NCBI RefSeq assembly: GCF_003436425.1
Contig: NZ_QSPK01000002.1
Span: forward strand, 1-42,727
Direction: 5' to 3'
DNA: 42,727 nucleotides
Source of the DNA: Eubacterium sp. TM05-53
GTDB taxonomy: Bacteria > Bacillota_I > Bacilli_A > Erysipelotrichales > Erysipelotrichaceae
This document shows positions 16,713-24,819 of this stretch, piece after piece. The notes beneath the pieces were generated by a model, which was not told where the DNA came from, searched no databases, and saw nothing but the letters and a program-made list of their open reading frames with translations. A program made the position numbers and the translations under genes. How positions within the stretch are numbered: the first letter of the stretch is position 1; every line of letters starts with the position of its first letter.

Positions 16713-17957
16713 ATGAATTTTATCGAAAAGCACAGTAAAATTTTAGCCGTAAGCCTATGTCTATTGACTTCTGGACCAATTGTTTCGACAATGTATGCTA
16801 AAGAAGTTCAACCAGGATGGCATGGTGAAGGCGCAGATCGTTATTATGTTTTAAAATCAAATCGTCAGACAGCTACTGGTTTAACAAAAATCGATAAGGA
16901 ACTTTATTATTTTAATAATAAAGGAGAAATGCAGTTTGGATGGCAGACTGTTTCAGATGAAACTTACTATTTCCAACAAGACGGAACTGCTGCAACAGGT
17001 TCTGTAACTATTCAGGGTAGTGAGTATCATTTCCAAAAAGAAGGTGTCCTTCTTCATGGTTGGAGTAATGATGGTAAATCATACTACGATGAAAAAGGAA
17101 ACAAAACTTCAACAAACTGGGTTGAAGAAAATGGTTCAAAATATTATTTTGATGCCGATGGAAATTGTGTAACAGGATGGCAGGAAATCGATGGCCAGAA
17201 GTATTTCTTTGGTGAAGATGGAAAGATGGCTACAGGTCAATTTGATGTAGACGGAAAAACATATTTCACTCAAGAAGACGGTACTTTCCGTACAGGATGG
17301 CAAGAGATCAACGGTCAAAGATTGTATTATGCAGAAAATGGTGAAGTAACTAAGAATCAAATCGTTGAAATCGAAGGTGTTAAATATGCGTTCGATGAAA
17401 ATGGTAATTTGATTAAAAATGCCGAAAAAGATGGATATAAGATTGATGAAAATGGTGTTGCGACTGAAGTAACCCCTTCTGAGGAAACAACTCCAACTCA
17501 AGATACAACGACTCAATCTCAGACTCAGGCTCCAGCACAAACAACTACTCAAAGTGCTCCAGCTCAAAGTACAACAACTACAACACAAGCGCCAGCACAG
17601 ACATCGACTCCTAGTGCTCCAGCTAATAATTATGTAGCCCCAACCCCAAGTGTGAACAGTTCAGCAATCGCTGCTGCTGCATTAGCACAAGTAGGAGCTA
17701 CACAAGATTGTACAATGTTAGTAACAAACGCTTTGAGAGCTGTAGGAATTAATTTCCACGGTTGGCCAGAAGATTATTTGAGTCTTGGTACAATCACATC
17801 AAGTCCAGTTGCAGGTGACATTATTGTTTATTCAGGACATGTCGCTATTTACATTGGAAACGGACAAGCAGTTCATGGTGGATGGTACGGAAGCCAGACT
17901 GTTGTAGCAAGCGTTTCTTGTGACAAGGCATTAATTGGATACGTTCACGTAGGCTAG
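16713..17957 (+). CDS. Secreted wall-binding protein with choline-binding-type repeats and NlpC/P60-like domain
   Basis: 414 residues. A signal peptide-like start (MNFIEKHSK, then ILAVSLCLLTSGPIVSTMYA) is followed by about eight ~20-residue cell-wall-binding repeats (for example GWQEIDGQKYFFGEDGKMATG), residues ~45-245. A Thr/Gln/Ala/Pro linker (residues ~250-315) leads to a C-terminal ~95-residue domain. That domain has a candidate catalytic Cys in TQDCTMLVTNAL and His in GHVAIYIGNGQAVHGG, as in NlpC/P60 peptidoglycan hydrolases. The ATG at 16713 has AGAGGTG five bases upstream; another ATG lies three bases before. It is the paralogue of 3200-4285, with choline-type repeats where that one has a Pro/Glu stalk. 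Confidence 0.82.
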   Translation: MNFIEKHSKILAVSLCLLTSGPIVSTMYAKEVQPGWHGEGADRYYVLKSNRQTATGLTKIDKELYYFNNKGEMQFGWQTVSDETYYFQQDGTAATGSVTIQGSEYHFQKEGVLLHGWSNDGKSYYDEKGNKTSTNWVEENGSKYYFDADGNCVTGWQEIDGQKYFFGEDGKMATGQFDVDGKTYFTQEDGTFRTGWQEINGQRLYYAENGEVTKNQIVEIEGVKYAFDENGNLIKNAEKDGYKIDENGVATEVTPSEETTPTQDTTTQSQTQAPAQTTTQSAPAQSTTTTTQAPAQTSTPSAPANNYVAPTPSVNSSAIAAAALAQVGATQDCTMLVTNALRAVGINFHGWPEDYLSLGTITSSPVAGDIIVYSGHVAIYIGNGQAVHGGWYGSQTVVASVSCDKALIGYVHVG

Positions 17958-17981
17958 ATTGAATTCTAGCCTTTTTTTTTG
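17952..17981 (+). terminator. Terminator overlapping the stop codon
   Basis: GGCTAGA (17952-17958), six-base loop, TCTAGCC (17965-17971), then T9. The TAG stop (17955-17957) is inside the ascending arm. Confidence 0.9.
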
Positions 17982-18025
17982 CTTTTGTGGTAGAATTATT
18001 AATATATTTTCAAGGAGGTTTACTT

Positions 18026-19225
18026 ATGAACTATATACAAACGCAAAAATTTAGTGATGTTTATGTTTCTTGTAAAACCATGATGCCTTTTCATCGAAAT
18101 ACAATTAGTGCCTTAAACGTGCTTGTGTATATGATGAAGGCGAAAACGCAGAAAATGAATTCGAAACAAAAATTAGCTTCTACCTTAAATCGTGCTTATG
18201 GAACAAAGGTGTCTTACGGTTTAACATCTTATGGAGATCTTGTTCAACTCGATGTTCGTTTTCAGTTTGTCCGTCCAGACTGGATTGAAGATAAATGTTA
18301 TTTAGATAAAATTAAAGATATTATGGATGAAGTTCTGTTTCATTCTGTATTGGATGAGGAAAACTTTAAGGAATCTGTGTATTTATTAAAAAATAGATTA
18401 TTGGCACAAATGGATGATCCTGCTAATTTATCATGTATGTATGCCTTTGATATGGCACATGATAAACATTCAATTTCAATTCCAGTGCAGGGAAGTTTAA
18501 AAGATTTAGAGACACTTACTTTAGACGATGTGAAAAAAGTCTATACGCTATATATGGAAATGGCAAAACACTTCTATATCTGTGGTTATGTAACGGATGA
18601 ATTGTATGATTATATTGATGGTTTAGATTCACATTGTGCTTTTATATCAGAAAGAACATTGCTTCCTGTAGTAGAAACAAGCTATAAAACGTTTGAAAAG
18701 GATATTGCGCAAACTTGTATTTCGCAAGTCTATTCGACAGGTGTTGATATTTCAAGTTCGGATTATGAGGCTGAACTCCTTTTAAATAGTATTTTGGGGC
18801 AAAGCCAGAAGAATTTAATGTTTGATGAAATTCGTGAAAAGAATAGTCTTTGTTATTCTATAAGCTCTTCTATTATTCGCTTTGATGGAGCTTTATTAAT
18901 TCATACGGGTGTGAATCGTAAGGATGTCACAAAAGTATTAAATTTGATAGAAACACAAATAGATCGATTATTGAATATGGATTATGATGATCGATATTTA
19001 GAAATCGCAAAGATGGACTATAAGGACCGTATTATTAGTGGATTAGATCATGCTCAATCTTTGATTGCGCAAGCTTTTTTAGATGATCTTTTACATCGCC
19101 AGCTCACGCCTGAGCAAAGAATTGAGAGAATTATGAAGGTGACAAAGGATGATATTTCACGTGTTGCTTTACGATTGAATTTGGCTTCAGTGGCCATTGT
19201 TGCGGAGAAAGAAAATGAATTATAA
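18026..19225 (+). CDS. M16-family peptidase-like protein, zinc-site-less subunit (YmfF-like)
   Basis: The 399-residue protein has the M16 fold but no HxxEH zinc motif; the matching region reads TISALNVLVYMMKAK. It keeps the C-terminal REKNSLCYSISSS motif (the Arg/Tyr element typical of the non-catalytic subunit). It should pair with the next gene product as a heterodimer, as in Bacillus YmfF/YmfH. The cellular substrate is unknown. GGAGGTTTACTT precedes ATG 18026; a TTG/ATG frame from 17987 overlaps the preceding terminator region and is not used. The next ORF overlaps its end by 11 bases. Confidence 0.82.
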   Translation: MNYIQTQKFSDVYVSCKTMMPFHRNTISALNVLVYMMKAKTQKMNSKQKLASTLNRAYGTKVSYGLTSYGDLVQLDVRFQFVRPDWIEDKCYLDKIKDIMDEVLFHSVLDEENFKESVYLLKNRLLAQMDDPANLSCMYAFDMAHDKHSISIPVQGSLKDLETLTLDDVKKVYTLYMEMAKHFYICGYVTDELYDYIDGLDSHCAFISERTLLPVVETSYKTFEKDIAQTCISQVYSTGVDISSSDYEAELLLNSILGQSQKNLMFDEIREKNSLCYSISSSIIRFDGALLIHTGVNRKDVTKVLNLIETQIDRLLNMDYDDRYLEIAKMDYKDRIISGLDHAQSLIAQAFLDDLLHRQLTPEQRIERIMKVTKDDISRVALRLNLASVAIVAEKENEL

Positions 19226-20468
19226 TTTGGATATTAAAAAAGAAACATTGTCGAATGGTTTACAGGTGATTCTTGTTCATAAACCAGATTATCAAAAATC
19301 ACTATTTCTTTTAGGAGCTAAAGTAGGTGGATTTGATATTGATCAAAGAGTAGATGGGCAAGTGATTAGGCATAAGAGTGGGATTGCGCACTATTTAGAG
19401 CATCAAATGTTTTATTTGGATGGAGAAGATGTAAGTGATTTATTTGCGAACTTACAGTGTTCTACAAATGCATATACTTCTTATACAGAAACGGCATTTT
19501 ATTTTTCGACTACGGCGGATGTGAAAAAGCCATTAAAACTTTTATTGGATTTTGTCGAAAATTTAGATGTGACAAATGAAACGATTGAAAAAGAAAAGGG
19601 GATTATTCTTAGTGAATATGATATGTATCAACAATCGCCTGAACAACGTCTTTTTAAAGAAACTTTGATTTCTTTATTTCAATATCATCCAATGAAAGTG
19701 GATGTACTCGGTTCAAAAGAAGATATTCAAGATATGAGCATGGAGGATTTAAAACAATTTTATGCATTAAATTATGATCCTAGTAAATTGTGTCTTGTGG
19801 GTGTAACTGGAAAAGATACAAGTGGAATCATGGATTGGATCAAGGAATGTCAAAAAGATGTGTTGAGTAAGTTGAATAAAAAGATTGAGCGTGTCTTTAA
19901 AGAAGAGCCAAAGGAAGTAAATCGCAAAGAATATGTCGATCATATGGATATTCATCAGCCTTTTGTCTGTGTTGGCTATAAAATGGATGCTTGTAAAACA
20001 AAGACAGAAGCGTTTGAAAAGGATTTTGCGGTGAATATGTGGCTAGATTCTATCATGGGTCCTTTGAATCCTAAATTTCAGGAATGGCTAGATCAAAGAG
20101 TCTTTACGCAGTTTGTAGGCGCAGAAGCGGATTTTACTTTGGATCATAGTTATATCTTGTTTTATGCTCAAACTGTAAATCCAGATGCCTTTATAAAGCT
20201 TGTAAACGAGCTTGTACAAAATAAGGTGATTTCGGATGAAGACTATCAGTCGTTGCATGCACAGGCGATTGCGAATAATTTGCGTGGCTTAGATCATTTT
20301 GATGGATTGGCCAATGATTTACTTCGAAGTCACTTTGAGGAATATGACTATATAGATAATTTAAACAGCGTTCAAAGTATGAAAATTGAACAGGTACATA
20401 CTTATATTCAGGATTTGGATTTCTCACATTCTTGTGTGACAAAAATTCTTCCGAATGACTCTATCTGA
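19215..20468 (+). CDS. M16-family zinc metallopeptidase, catalytic subunit (YmfH-like)
   Basis: 417 residues. The inverted zinc motif HYLEH (HxxEH) is at residues 59-63, and an acidic helix (residues ~122-134, KEKGIILSEYDM) supplies the third ligand expected in M16 enzymes. NAYTSYTETAFYFST is the substrate-strand region. The ATG overlaps the upstream partner gene, consistent with stoichiometric heterodimer synthesis. YmfF/YmfH-type pairs act on peptides; in other systems they process peptide natural products, but no such gene is seen nearby. Confidence 0.87.
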   Translation: MNYNLDIKKETLSNGLQVILVHKPDYQKSLFLLGAKVGGFDIDQRVDGQVIRHKSGIAHYLEHQMFYLDGEDVSDLFANLQCSTNAYTSYTETAFYFSTTADVKKPLKLLLDFVENLDVTNETIEKEKGIILSEYDMYQQSPEQRLFKETLISLFQYHPMKVDVLGSKEDIQDMSMEDLKQFYALNYDPSKLCLVGVTGKDTSGIMDWIKECQKDVLSKLNKKIERVFKEEPKEVNRKEYVDHMDIHQPFVCVGYKMDACKTKTEAFEKDFAVNMWLDSIMGPLNPKFQEWLDQRVFTQFVGAEADFTLDHSYILFYAQTVNPDAFIKLVNELVQNKVISDEDYQSLHAQAIANNLRGLDHFDGLANDLLRSHFEEYDYIDNLNSVQSMKIEQVHTYIQDLDFSHSCVTKILPNDSI

Positions 20469-20529
20469 TCTAATTTGCGTTTTTTTTAGCGAATTAGAGG
20501 GAAAAAACGCATGTAAAACACAAAAAAAG

Positions 20530-20561
20530 ACGACCTATAGATAAGATAGGTCGTTTGTTTT
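20530..20561. terminator. Terminator after the M16 pair
   Basis: ACGACCTAT (20530-20538) pairs perfectly with ATAGGTCGT (20546-20554), seven-base loop, with A7 before and TTGTTTT after. A weaker hairpin (CTAATTTGC with GCGAATTAG) precedes it right after the stop codon. Confidence 0.75.
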
Positions 20562-20583
20562 ATATGTGGCATATTTGTAGAAT
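20555..20583 (+). promoter_or_regulatory. Promoter of the short SSB gene
   Basis: TTGTTT (20555-20560), 17 bases, TAGAAT (20578-20583). The -35 overlaps the tail of the preceding terminator. Confidence 0.5.
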
Positions 20584-20642
20584 ACCATTGAAGAAGGATG
20601 GTGATAAATATGGTGGTCAGATTTGAAGGAGGATAATCAATT

Positions 20643-20951
20643 ATGAATGCGTTTAGTATCGTGGGAAAAATTACGGATATGCCGGTGTTAAAGGAAACGA
20701 GCAATGGGTTAAAGACTTGTGAGCTTCCGATTCGAGTGCAGCGTAATTTTCCAAATTCAGAAGGTGTTTATGAAAGTGATGATGTGGTCGTTGAAGTATG
20801 GCGAGGTCTTGCAGAAACTGTAAGTGCTTCGTGTAAGATTGGAGATTATGTAGGAATCAATGGTCGTATTCATTCGCGTAAATACCAGAAAGATGACAGG
20901 ATATATCTAAACTATGGCTTTGTAGCTGAAAAAGTTGATTTTCTACGTTGA
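20643..20951 (+). CDS. Short single-stranded DNA-binding protein
   Basis: The 102-residue OB-fold protein reads MNAFSIVGKITDMPVL, then TCELPIRVQRNF, VVVEVWRGLAETV and GDYVGINGRIHSRKY, the order of strands in SSB. It ends at KVDFLR, directly after the OB fold. The flexible linker and acidic DDDIPF-like tail of the replicative SSB are missing. It is probably an accessory SSB (SsbB- or PriB-like) rather than the essential one, which should lie by rpsF/rpsR elsewhere. AAGGAGGATAATCAATT precedes the ATG. Confidence 0.82.
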   Translation: MNAFSIVGKITDMPVLKETSNGLKTCELPIRVQRNFPNSEGVYESDDVVVEVWRGLAETVSASCKIGDYVGINGRIHSRKYQKDDRIYLNYGFVAEKVDFLR

Positions 20952-20995
20952 TCAACAGATAAAATACATGAATTAAGAAAACACATCCATAAAAA

Positions 20996-21024
20996 AAAGA
21001 AGCGATTGATTCGCTTCTTTCTTG
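20996..21024. terminator. Bidirectional terminator between ssb-like gene and rpsD
   Basis: AAAGAAGCGA (20996-21005) pairs with TCGCTTCTTT (21011-21020), five-base loop, with A8 upstream and a T-rich tail downstream, so it can stop transcription from both convergent genes. Confidence 0.85.
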
Positions 21025-21038
21025 TTCTATGCCTAAGA

Positions 21039-21647
21039 TTAACGGTTGTAGAATTCTACTACTAACAATTCGTTGATTTCTTGAGCTGTGAATAGTTCTT
21101 TACGTTCTGGGTAACGAACATAAGTACCTTTCTTAGCATCTTTGTTTACTTCAACAAAATCAACAGTTGCTGTTGCAGCTTCTAAAGCTTCGTTGATTAC
21201 GCTTAAGTTTTTAGCGCGTTCACGAATTTCGATAACTTGTCCTGGTTTTACTTGGAAACTAGGGATATCTACTTTCTTACCATCTACTAATACGTGTCCG
21301 TGGTTTACTAACTGACGGCTAGCACGACGAGTACGTGCAAATCCCATACGATAAACGATGTTATCTAAACGAGATTCCAACATTACTAAGAAGTTTTCAC
21401 CAGCAGAACCAGCTTTTTTACTTGCTTTTAAGTAAGTGTTGTAGAATTGTTTTTCACTTAATTGGTAAGTGTGACGAATTCTTTGTTTTTCCTGTAATTG
21501 GATACCGTAGTTTGTTAATTTTGGACGACGAGCATTTCCGTGTTGTCCTGGAATTGTGTTACGACGAGTTAATTCTTCACCAGTTTCTAATACTGAGAAT
21601 CCAAGACGGCGTGACTTCTTCCAAACGCTTCCTGTGTTTCTTGACAT
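21039..21647 (-). CDS. rpsD: 30S ribosomal protein S4
   Basis: The 202-residue primary 16S rRNA-binding protein nucleates the 30S body. The S4 N-terminal domain (RRLGFSVLETGEEL, RPKLTNYGIQLQEKQ) is followed by the S4 RNA-binding domain (ENFLVMLESRLDNIVYRMGFARTRRASRQLVNHGHV). The zinc-binding Cys cluster of some S4 proteins is absent. It is transcribed alone with a long leader, as in other Bacillota where S4 represses its own mRNA. GGAGGAAAAATT precedes the ATG. Confidence 0.97.
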   Translation of the reverse strand: MSRNTGSVWKKSRRLGFSVLETGEELTRRNTIPGQHGNARRPKLTNYGIQLQEKQRIRHTYQLSEKQFYNTYLKASKKAGSAGENFLVMLESRLDNIVYRMGFARTRRASRQLVNHGHVLVDGKKVDIPSFQVKPGQVIEIRERAKNLSVINEALEAATATVDFVEVNKDAKKGTYVRYPERKELFTAQEINELLVVEFYNR

Positions 21648-21815
21648 AATTTTTCCTCCTATTGTTTTATATCATCCACAAAACAATAACAGTACAAATC
21701 TTTAAAGGTTGTGTTGACAATGATATTTTCCGCTATCAGCTATTAGCTTACTCATATCGCTTAATAAGGCTGCAACGCATATCCTTTAACTTTGTATGCT
21801 GCTATCAATTTATGC
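21648..21815 (-). promoter_or_regulatory. Long 5' leader of rpsD, possible S4 autoregulatory RNA
   Basis: From the predicted start point (~21815) to the rpsD ATG is about 168 bases on the minus strand. S4 autoregulation through a structured leader is known in Bacillus. Several short complementary blocks are visible (for example GATAT and ATATC about 30 bases apart), but I cannot assign the fold by eye. Confidence 0.4.
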
Positions 21816-21821
21816 CTATGT

Positions 21822-21850
21822 ATCATATCAAAGAACATTAATAAAATCAA
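21822..21850 (-). promoter_or_regulatory. rpsD promoter
   Basis: On the minus strand TTGATT, 17 bases, TATGAT. It lies back to back with the ezrA promoter. Confidence 0.65.
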
Positions 21851-21877
21851 GAAAATGATGCAATGATTTTGAAGTTT

Positions 21878-21886
21878 TGCTATAAT
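21878..21886 (+). promoter_or_regulatory. ezrA extended -10 promoter
   Basis: TGCTATAAT is a perfect extended -10 element; no good -35 is seen. Transcription would start near 21893, before AAGGAGGTACCACT and the ATG at 21914. Confidence 0.6.
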
Positions 21887-21913
21887 AAGAATGGTTTGCA
21901 AGGAGGTACCACT

Positions 21914-23689
21914 ATGGATAGTGTTTTGAATTTCTTTCGATCAGTATACGCGTTCATTCGAAATCAACTTTCTGTGACTGTAATTATCTATCTTTGTATA
22001 GCAATTCTAGTCTTGATCTTGATTTGGATCATTATGCGTATGATCAAACGTAAAAAGGCGTCGAAACGACTTTCTGATCTTGAAATCGAAATGAATGAAA
22101 TTCGTAACAATTCCTTGGCCTACAAATTCAACAAAGCATCGGCATTCGCAAGGGTGAATGATGATATCATGGATAAAGTGAAAAACTTGACTCCAAAATA
22201 TGATACTTGTCAAAAAAACTTAAGTGCTTGTGATGATTTGTTTAATGAAGCAGATGATTATGTTTCTAGACATCGTCTTCGTAAATCTATGCGAGCTATG
22301 GATGATTTAGAAACTATGATGGATGAGACAAAAGAAAGAATTCGTATTGTTACTCAGTCATTAGATCACATCTTGGCTCGTGAAACAGAGGTTCGTGAAT
22401 CGGCAAATGCTTTAAAAGAGCGTTTCCGTAATGTGAAAACTGTTTACCAAGATAATCGTTCTTCATTCTATGGATCTGTTAATTATGTAGATTCATGTTT
22501 AGAGGAAATTGAAAATGAATTCTCTAATTTTGAAGAGTGGATGTTTGCTTCAGAATTTAACAAGGCAAAGGAAGAACAAGAAAAAATCTCAAAAATGGTG
22601 GATGAGATTAGCTCTAAAATTGCAGCCTTCCCTGGACTCTATGAAAAGGCCAAAAATGTATTGCCTCGTGCAATTAACGAAGTTCGTTTGCACATTAAGG
22701 AATTACAGGAAAAAGATATCGACTTATCTTATTTAGAACCAGAAGAAAAATTAACAACCATTCAAAGTGCTTTGTCTAGTTCAATTGATCAATTGGATGC
22801 AGGTGAATTTGAAATGGCACAAGAAAACTTGGAAATCATCGGGGATCACATTCTAGCATTACAAGATGATGTAACGAATGAAAAAGAGGCTTATGATGAA
22901 ATCCATGTGAGTCTTCAATCTAATTTAGATCTTGTTAATGTCATTGGTCAGGAACTTGAGGAAATCATGGCGCTTTATGCCAATATTAAAGATCGTTTTG
23001 GTCTAGAAGATTGGACACACCGCTTCTCTTTGGCACAAATCCAAATGGAAGATTTATCAAATCGTCGTGATGAAATTCAAAAAGAATTGAAGCAAAATCA
23101 ACGCCCTAGCGTAGATGTAGTTCATGGTTATCGTAAATTTTCAGAAGATGTTAATGAATTCCACGATCAAGTCAAGGATATGAAAGAGATGTTAGTGGGA
23201 GCAAGCAGTGATGAATCACGTGCTAAAAAACAATTGACAAAATTACAATTGATTTTAAATGAAGTACGTTTAAATACAGTAACACGTCATTTACCTAGTA
23301 TCTCATCTCAATTTTCTGCAGATTTAAAAGAAGGCGAACGCTTGATTCAACGTGTTCGTGTAGTGTTGGATCACTCACCATTAGATGTACAAACATTAAA
23401 TGCAGATTTGCAGGATGCCATCGACTTTGTATATAAGTTATACAATAACGCAAACAATTTAGTCGGTGTTGCCGTTATGGTAGAAAATGCGATTGTGTTT
23501 GGTAACCGTTTCCGTAGTACGCATGCACAAATGGATTCGGATTTAACTCGTGCTGAGTTATGTTTCCAAAATGGAGAATATACTCGTGCACTTAAGATTG
23601 CGATTCAAGCAATCGAAAACATGCACCCAGGAATTTATGAGAAGTTAGTAGCTCAAAAAGATCCTGCAGTCATGAACCAGGTGCAGTAA
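21914..23689 (+). CDS. ezrA: Septation ring formation regulator EzrA
   Basis: EzrA is a membrane-anchored spectrin-like protein that restrains FtsZ ring assembly and links the divisome to wall synthesis. The 591-residue protein has a single N-terminal membrane helix (about residues 20-42, VTVIIYLCIAILVLILIWII) followed by a basic stop-transfer RMIKRKKASKR. The rest is a long, charged, heptad-rich coiled coil (EEQEKISKMVDEISSKI and similar). Length is close to the ~565 of Bacillus. The order ezrA-nifS-thiI matches other Bacillota. The frame opens at 21863, but ATG 21914 has the AAGGAGG ribosome site. Confidence 0.93.
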   Translation: MDSVLNFFRSVYAFIRNQLSVTVIIYLCIAILVLILIWIIMRMIKRKKASKRLSDLEIEMNEIRNNSLAYKFNKASAFARVNDDIMDKVKNLTPKYDTCQKNLSACDDLFNEADDYVSRHRLRKSMRAMDDLETMMDETKERIRIVTQSLDHILARETEVRESANALKERFRNVKTVYQDNRSSFYGSVNYVDSCLEEIENEFSNFEEWMFASEFNKAKEEQEKISKMVDEISSKIAAFPGLYEKAKNVLPRAINEVRLHIKELQEKDIDLSYLEPEEKLTTIQSALSSSIDQLDAGEFEMAQENLEIIGDHILALQDDVTNEKEAYDEIHVSLQSNLDLVNVIGQELEEIMALYANIKDRFGLEDWTHRFSLAQIQMEDLSNRRDEIQKELKQNQRPSVDVVHGYRKFSEDVNEFHDQVKDMKEMLVGASSDESRAKKQLTKLQLILNEVRLNTVTRHLPSISSQFSADLKEGERLIQRVRVVLDHSPLDVQTLNADLQDAIDFVYKLYNNANNLVGVAVMVENAIVFGNRFRSTHAQMDSDLTRAELCFQNGEYTRALKIAIQAIENMHPGIYEKLVAQKDPAVMNQVQ

Positions 23690-24819
23690 TGATTTATTTT
23701 GATAATGCTTCGACAACCTCTGTACGTACAGAGGTTCGTCGTGTTTATGGGCAAATGTTAGAAACTTGTTATGGCAACCCAGATAGTTTGCATGCGGCTG
23801 GTCGCCAGGCAAGTTCGCTCATGGAAAAAAGTCGATCAAATATTGCTTCTATGCTTCATGTAGATCCAAGTGAAATTATCTTTACATCAGCTGCTAGTGA
23901 ATCAAACACTTTAGCTATTGTAGGCTATGCCTTGGCCAATGAGCATAGAGGTCATCATGTACTCACAAGCAATGTCGAACATTCGAGTGTTCGTCATGCG
24001 ATGGAGTTTTTGAAGCGTTTCGGATTTGAAGTTGAATTTCTTCCAATTAATGAAGAGGGAATTGTTACACCAGAATGCTTAAAATCTCATATGCGTAAAG
24101 ATACGATTTTAGTATCGATTATGCATGTGAATAATGAAATGGGAGCTATCAACCCTATTTTAGAACTAGAAAAAATTGTACACCAAAATCCAACGTGTGT
24201 ATTTCATGTGGATTGTGTACAGAGTTTTTCAAAAATTGATATTCCTTTTGAAAAACTAGATATGGCTACGATCTCTGCACATAAGATTCATGGTCTAAAG
24301 GGTAGTGCCATTTTAATGAAGAAAAAGAAGATTCAACTTGTTCCAATTATTCAAGGTGGACAACAGGAACAAGGACTTCGTGGTGGAACAGAGAATGCAC
24401 CGACGAATATTGTTTTGGCAAAGACAATTCGTTTGGCTCTAGAGGAACAATCACAGGCTTATGATCATGTTTTAAAAATCAATCAATATTTGCGTGAAGA
24501 ATTAGCTAAAATCAATGGTGCGCATATACATTCGCCAAAAGATGCGATTCCTTATATTCTTAATATTTCATTTGATCAAATCACAAGTGAAGTCTTATTG
24601 AATGCTTTGGATCAAAAGGGGATTTGTGTATCCGCAAAAAGTACTTGTTCATCACAAAACACGAATGCTTCTGAAGTGTTATTGGCTATGCACAAGTCAG
24701 AATTTGATGCGACACATGGAATTCGTTTATCTTTTTCTTATGAGAATACTTTGGAAGAGGCAAAATATTTTATAGAAACATGTAAGGAGATTATAGAGAA
24801 TTATGGCTTATCGTTATAA
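23689..24819 (+). CDS. Cysteine desulfurase (NifS/IscS-like)
   Basis: This PLP enzyme takes sulfur from cysteine as an enzyme-bound persulfide; next to thiI it most likely supplies sulfur for 4-thiouridine in tRNA (NifZ role in Bacillus). The 376-residue protein starts MIYFDNASTTSVRTEV and has TSAASESNTLAI, HVDCVQSFSKI, the PLP Lys in ISAHKIHGLKGSA, and the catalytic Cys loop AKSTCSSQNTN. Its ATG overlaps the ezrA stop by one base, and its 3' end overlaps thiI by 17 bases. Confidence 0.93.
   Translation: MIYFDNASTTSVRTEVRRVYGQMLETCYGNPDSLHAAGRQASSLMEKSRSNIASMLHVDPSEIIFTSAASESNTLAIVGYALANEHRGHHVLTSNVEHSSVRHAMEFLKRFGFEVEFLPINEEGIVTPECLKSHMRKDTILVSIMHVNNEMGAINPILELEKIVHQNPTCVFHVDCVQSFSKIDIPFEKLDMATISAHKIHGLKGSAILMKKKKIQLVPIIQGGQQEQGLRGGTENAPTNIVLAKTIRLALEEQSQAYDHVLKINQYLREELAKINGAHIHSPKDAIPYILNISFDQITSEVLLNALDQKGICVSAKSTCSSQNTNASEVLLAMHKSEFDATHGIRLSFSYENTLEEAKYFIETCKEIIENYGLSL

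Noticed and set aside
20601..20636. 11-codon leader ORF (MINMVVRFEGG) before the short SSB gene
   Set aside because: It has a weak upstream ribosome site and its end merely encodes the SSB ribosome site; chance is likely.
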